A stretch of 33,930 nt of DNA from WYEN01 sp049976205. GTDB taxonomy: Archaea > Thermoproteota > Thermoprotei_A > Sulfolobales > AG1. A model generated the notes under the pieces. The model did no database searches. It worked only from the letters and a program-made list of their open reading frames with translations, and was not told where the DNA came from. The stretch covers positions 1-33,930 of the forward strand of contig JBMFIR010000014.1 of the NCBI GenBank assembly GCA_049976205.1. Reading direction: 5' to 3'. The position numbers and the translations under genes were made by a program. Positions 31,632-33,930 of this stretch are shown here, in pieces (the first letter of the stretch is position 1; every line of letters starts with the position of its first letter).

Positions 31632-32401
31632 TACATGATCACCGTCCCAAAATCTCTATATCCTTTTAATGCTTTGTAGATATTATTCTCTACTAATCCA
31701 CTAAAAACAAATCCTTTAACACCTCTTTTCAACGCTTCTCTACCCGAAAGAATCTTTGATAACATCCCCCCTGTTACATCGATTCCTTCTGAGGCTCCTA
31801 AAACAATGTTTATTTCCTTGGATAACCTAAGTAGCCTAATTATTTCTCTACCACCTCTCTCAGGAGGTTTTTCGTAGATCCCCTCTACATTAGTTGCGAA
31901 TAAAACCCATTCAGAACCTAGTTTCATAGATATTCTCCAAGCTAAATCGTCTCCAGACAAGATCCTGAATCCTCTCTCTGAAACTATTACATCACCGAAT
32001 AAAATAGGTATGAGATCATTCTTGATCAATTCTTTAATTACATCAAAATTTATATGCAACTCATCGTTTAACTCATAGACTAGACCTCGAGTACATATTT
32101 GCACAACCGGCAACTTAGCGGATAGTAGTTTTTCTGTGAATAATCGATTCAGCTCAGTCATAGACCAAGCAATTAATGAGAAACCCTCCTGATCTATTAC
32201 TTTCCGCTCATTAAGTACCTTAGAAGCCATGTAATGACCAAAGCTCCCTCCTCCATGAATCAATATTATATTAATTTGATCCTCGCTCCAAGCTCTATAA
32301 ATCTCTCGAGAAATTCTATCCATGATGTCTAGTCGAGGTGTGAATGGTTTATTTTTATCTGTTATTAATGAACCACCGATCTTAAGTATCACGGGTTTCA
32401 A
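31628..32401 (-). CDS. ipk: Isopentenyl phosphate kinase
   Basis: About 257 residues of the amino-acid-kinase fold. VILKIGGSLITDK is the N-terminal phosphate loop, LIHGGGSFGHYMA holds the catalytic histidine typical of IPK, and ILSGDDLAWRIS and DVTGGMLSKI follow. It phosphorylates isopentenyl phosphate to IPP in the archaeal mevalonate route; the next gene isomerises the product. Start TTG 32401 stands six bases after the G of GAGATGATC, a near-perfect ribosome-binding site. ATG 32410, inside that site, is the alternative. Confidence 0.92.
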   Translation of the reverse strand: MKPVILKIGGSLITDKNKPFTPRLDIMDRISREIYRAWSEDQINIILIHGGGSFGHYMASKVLNERKVIDQEGFSLIAWSMTELNRLFTEKLLSAKLPVVQICTRGLVYELNDELHINFDVIKELIKNDLIPILFGDVIVSERGFRILSGDDLAWRISMKLGSEWVLFATNVEGIYEKPPERGGREIIRLLRLSKEINIVLGASEGIDVTGGMLSKILSGREALKRGVKGFVFSGLVENNIYKALKGYRDFGTVIMY

Positions 32402-32876
32402 CAAGATCATCTCTTTTTATTCTTTCACCTTCTCCTAGGACCCAGAAAACACCGTCTTCTCTATACTCCAATTTCCATATACCTGTGGTGTGTTTAACTA
32501 AATCAATAATTTCTCTCGCAGCCTCAAAAGCTTCTCTTCTACTAATTGACTGTGTAACTATGAGAACAGCTATGTCTCCGGGTTTGGTTTCTCCTTTAAT
32601 ATGAAGAATCTTTGCGCAACCTATTTTATACTTACTCTTAACATAGTCTATTATTTCCCAGAATCTCTTGATGGTGTACTCTTCGTGCATCTCATAGATA
32701 AGTTTCTTAACCTTATGATCATTAATAGGGCTCTTAACAATTCCTACATAGATGACTACTCCTCCTAATCCCTCTCTAGAGGCTAATTCTCTAATCTCAT
32801 TGATTATCTTATTGAAGTCTAGTTCTCTATCTGAGCTGTATATATATACTTCGTCGCAACTAGCTCTATTTTTTAT
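32382..32876 (-). CDS. moaE: Molybdopterin synthase catalytic subunit MoaE, AUA start or frameshift fusion
   Basis: 164 residues if read from ATA 32874-32876. The C-terminal part (KILHIKGETKPGDIAVLIV, SRREAFEAAREIID, GIWKLEYREDG) is clear MoaE. The upstream part, DEVYIYSSDRELDF through GLGGVVIYVGIVKSP to KKLIYEMHEEYT, matches the MoaE N-terminal strand and loop but contains no ATG, GTG or TTG before ATG 32690. That ATG would give a 102-residue fragment without the first third of the fold. The ATA overlaps the moaD stop as ATAA and follows GGGGATC by suitable spacing. Alternatively a -1 shift at the G6 run would fuse it to MoaD. With MoaD it adds the dithiolene sulfurs of molybdopterin. Confidence 0.88.
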   Translation of the reverse strand: MKNRASCDEVYIYSSDRELDFNKIINEIRELASREGLGGVVIYVGIVKSPINDHKVKKLIYEMHEEYTIKRFWEIIDYVKSKYKIGCAKILHIKGETKPGDIAVLIVTQSISRREAFEAAREIIDLVKHTTGIWKLEYREDGVFWVLGEGERIKRDDLVETRDT

Positions 32877-33139
32877 AGGGATCCCCCCGAGGCTGGAGGC
32901 AGAAGATCTATGGTATCCCCATCTTTTAACCCTGTTTCGTGAGGAGCATATATTCCATTTACCAAAGTAATTATACTCTCTCCTCTACTTTCAAGAAATC
33001 TCTTTATCTTATCATTTTTTAAGGATAGATAGTCGAGTATATTCCTAACAGTAACTCTCTCACTCTGTATGTCAATGACATCTTCAGATGATCCATAAAG
33101 ATCTTTTAAAAGAGCATAGAGACGAACTTTTACTCTCAC
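32873..33139 (-). CDS. moaD: Molybdopterin synthase small subunit MoaD (ThiS/MoaD family)
   Basis: 88 residues, a ubiquitin-like fold: MRVKVRLYALLKDLYGSSEDV at the start, ITLVNGIYAPHETGLKDGDTIDLLPP toward the end. MoaD proteins normally end in Gly-Gly, which carries the thiocarboxylate. Here the frame ends PPASGGSL, two residues past the Gly-Gly. Either these are removed, the protein is made as a fusion with MoaE and cleaved, or the G6 run contains an error. GTG start with GGAGGA just upstream. Confidence 0.9.
   Translation of the reverse strand: MRVKVRLYALLKDLYGSSEDVIDIQSERVTVRNILDYLSLKNDKIKRFLESRGESIITLVNGIYAPHETGLKDGDTIDLLPPASGGSL
32882..32888 (-). promoter_or_regulatory. G6A slippery-like heptamer at the moaD/moaE junction
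   Basis: In the moaD frame the sequence reads TCG GGG GGA TCC CTA TAA, so G GGG GGA fits the X XXY YYZ pattern of -1 frameshift sites. A -1 slip here would continue into the moaE frame (GGG ATC CCT ATA AAA) and join MoaD to MoaE just after its Gly-Gly. The same G-run can act as ribosome-binding site for an ATA start. A one-base assembly error in the homopolymer would give the same picture. Confidence 0.35.
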
Positions 33140-33164
33140 CTACTCCTCCTCCAATATAAAAACA

Positions 33165-33797
33165 CTACAACTCTATATTAGCATGTCTACTACTCATATC
33201 CTTCTCAGACACACCTAATAAATGCATTAACTCAACTATTAGAGAATCTAAAAATATCATAGCTGCATCCTCGAAGAGGGTCCCTAGAGGAGCTAGAGGC
33301 TCATGGATCCCAAGGATCTGTCTAGCAAAATAGTCTTCCTCAACAGATACTTTGGTCCTGCCAGGGATCACAATGATAACATCAGATAATTGAGCTAATG
33401 GTGAGTCAGAATAAGAAGTAATTGTAAGTATCTTAGCACCAACACTTTTCGCTGCCTCCGCCGCAGTCACAATAAGTTTTGTTCTCCCCGAACCACTTAT
33501 GGCTACTACAACATCGTCTTTTCTTATGGGAGGAACAATAGTGTCTCCCAAGACAAATACATTAAACCCGAGATGCAGTAATCTCATACCGAAAGCTCTT
33601 CCTACAAGACCACTTCTACCAGCTCCCATAACAAGTATTGTTCTTCTATTGCGATATGTCTCTTCTAAGAGTTCGAGAGCCTTAGAGATCTGATCCTCTA
33701 AAACCACATCAGCTGTCTTAAGAACAAAATTAGCAATATCTCTCATAACATTCTTAAGATACTTAATTTCTCTTTGGGCAGCAAGAGTTTTATCCAA
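33165..33797 (-). CDS. hxlB: 6-phospho-3-hexuloisomerase (SIS domain)
   Basis: 210 residues. The SIS domain shows ILVMGAGRSGLVGRAFGMRLLHLGF, VVVAISGSGRTKLIV, APLGTLFEDAAMIFLD and the C-terminal SSRHANIEL, all matching archaeal phosphohexuloisomerase. In archaea lacking the oxidative pentose phosphate route the enzyme works in the reverse ribulose monophosphate pathway, giving ribulose 5-phosphate from fructose 6-phosphate together with hexulose-phosphate synthase, which is not in this window. Start TTG 33797 or ATG 33746; the TATA-like box at 33808-33819 does not settle it. Confidence 0.9.
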   Translation of the reverse strand: MDKTLAAQREIKYLKNVMRDIANFVLKTADVVLEDQISKALELLEETYRNRRTILVMGAGRSGLVGRAFGMRLLHLGFNVFVLGDTIVPPIRKDDVVVAISGSGRTKLIVTAAEAAKSVGAKILTITSYSDSPLAQLSDVIIVIPGRTKVSVEEDYFARQILGIHEPLAPLGTLFEDAAMIFLDSLIVELMHLLGVSEKDMSSRHANIEL

Positions 33798-33807
33798 TAT
33801 AAATCCC

Positions 33808-33819
33808 GCTTATAAATAG
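33808..33819 (-). promoter_or_regulatory. TATA box upstream of hxlB
   Basis: CTATTTATAAGC on the minus strand. Transcription would start near 33789-33793, close to or just after the TTG at 33797. This implies a leaderless message or a start further inside, such as ATG 33746. Confidence 0.4.
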
Positions 33820-33895
33820 AGATGAAGCTATATAAAATCTACGCATGTGATCCGTTTGTCCCTACGCTTTTATTTCAATTATTTTGTGTTTATTC

Positions 33896-33930
33896 ATGAT
33901 TGGGTGTAGAGACTTATTCCTCAGCTACTC
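33896..33930 (+). CDS. Possible start of a leaderless plus-strand gene, cut by the window edge
   Basis: An ATG at 33896 opens a frame reading MIGCRDLFLSY to the edge without a stop. The AT-rich string TTTTATTT (33868-33875) lies about 25 bases upstream, the spacing of an archaeal TATA box for a leaderless message. Too short to assign a product; it could be chance. Confidence 0.3.
   Translation, partial: MIGCRDLFLSY

Noticed and set aside
32382..32690. MoaE as a 102-residue protein from ATG 32690
   Set aside because: The in-frame upstream sequence continues the MoaE fold (GLGGVVIYVGIVKSP and beyond), and a start at 32690 would remove its first third.
1..33930. CRISPR array or intact insertion sequence
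   Set aside because: No regularly spaced repeats and no transposase frame are present in the window.

Overview
The window looks like a piece of chromosome from a thermophilic crenarchaeon (Thermoproteota). The evidence is archaeal-type ribosomal proteins (eL19, eL32, eS4, eS8), the RNase P protein Rpp29 inside the ribosomal operon, SRP19, the archaeal isopentenyl phosphate kinase plus type 2 IPP isomerase pair, a pyruvate kinase of archaeal build, TATA-box promoters, and Shine-Dalgarno sites reading GAGGTGATC. The DNA is AT-rich with very heavy AGA (Arg) and ATA (Ile) use. I cannot name the genus; a low-GC Desulfurococcales-like lineage fits best (inference).

Layout. 1-297: no protein gene, but a GC-rich block of four consecutive hairpins (about 121-235) that resembles the right end and guide-RNA scaffold of an IS200/IS605-TnpB element. 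298-3951 (minus): an unrecognised AAA ATPase, a DHH-DHHA1 phosphoesterase and an agmatinase-family ureohydrolase. 3990-12491 (minus): one dense operon of 18 genes running uL22-uS3-uL29-Rpp29-uS17-uL14-uL24-eS4-uL5-uS14-uS8-uL6-eL32-eL19-uL18-uS5-uL30-uL15. It lacks the usual upstream uL3-uL4-uL23-uL2-uS19 part and the downstream secY. 12550-18004 (minus): TCA-cycle block, succinyl-CoA synthetase (sucC, sucD) and succinate dehydrogenase (sdhA, B, C, D). 18107-21533 (minus): Fe-S assembly operon sufC-sufB-sufD. 21683-22377 (minus): srp19 and rps8e. 22448-23086 (plus): GTP cyclohydrolase I, divergent from rps8e. 23106-25838 (minus): class II ribonucleotide reductase. 26044-26655 (plus): DUF99 protein. 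26634-28982 (minus): EamA-type transporter, a 49-residue membrane peptide, and adenosylhomocysteinase. 29069-30472 (plus): pyruvate kinase. 30504-33797 (minus): type 2 IPP isomerase, isopentenyl phosphate kinase, MoaE, MoaD and phosphohexuloisomerase. 33896 to the right edge: possible start of a plus-strand gene.

How the parts fit. The ribosomal, SRP and RNase P genes are growth machinery. sucCD and sdhABCD run the succinyl-CoA to fumarate steps of the TCA cycle, and the neighbouring Suf scaffold could supply the three Fe-S clusters of SdhB. The isoprenoid pair serves archaeal lipid synthesis, MoaD/MoaE serve molybdo/tungstopterin synthesis, and the hexuloisomerase makes pentoses.

The most unusual signal is translational. 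Two genes, rps4e and moaE, have conserved N-termini that extend well beyond any ATG, GTG or TTG. In both, the extension begins at an ATA codon that overlaps the stop codon of the gene before it (ATAG and ATAA), a few bases after a Shine-Dalgarno site. This mirrors the familiar ATGA overlap but with an AUA start. rpl5 and rpl24 are weaker candidates for AUC starts. The moaD-moaE junction also carries a G6 run that would allow a -1 frameshift, so it has a competing explanation.
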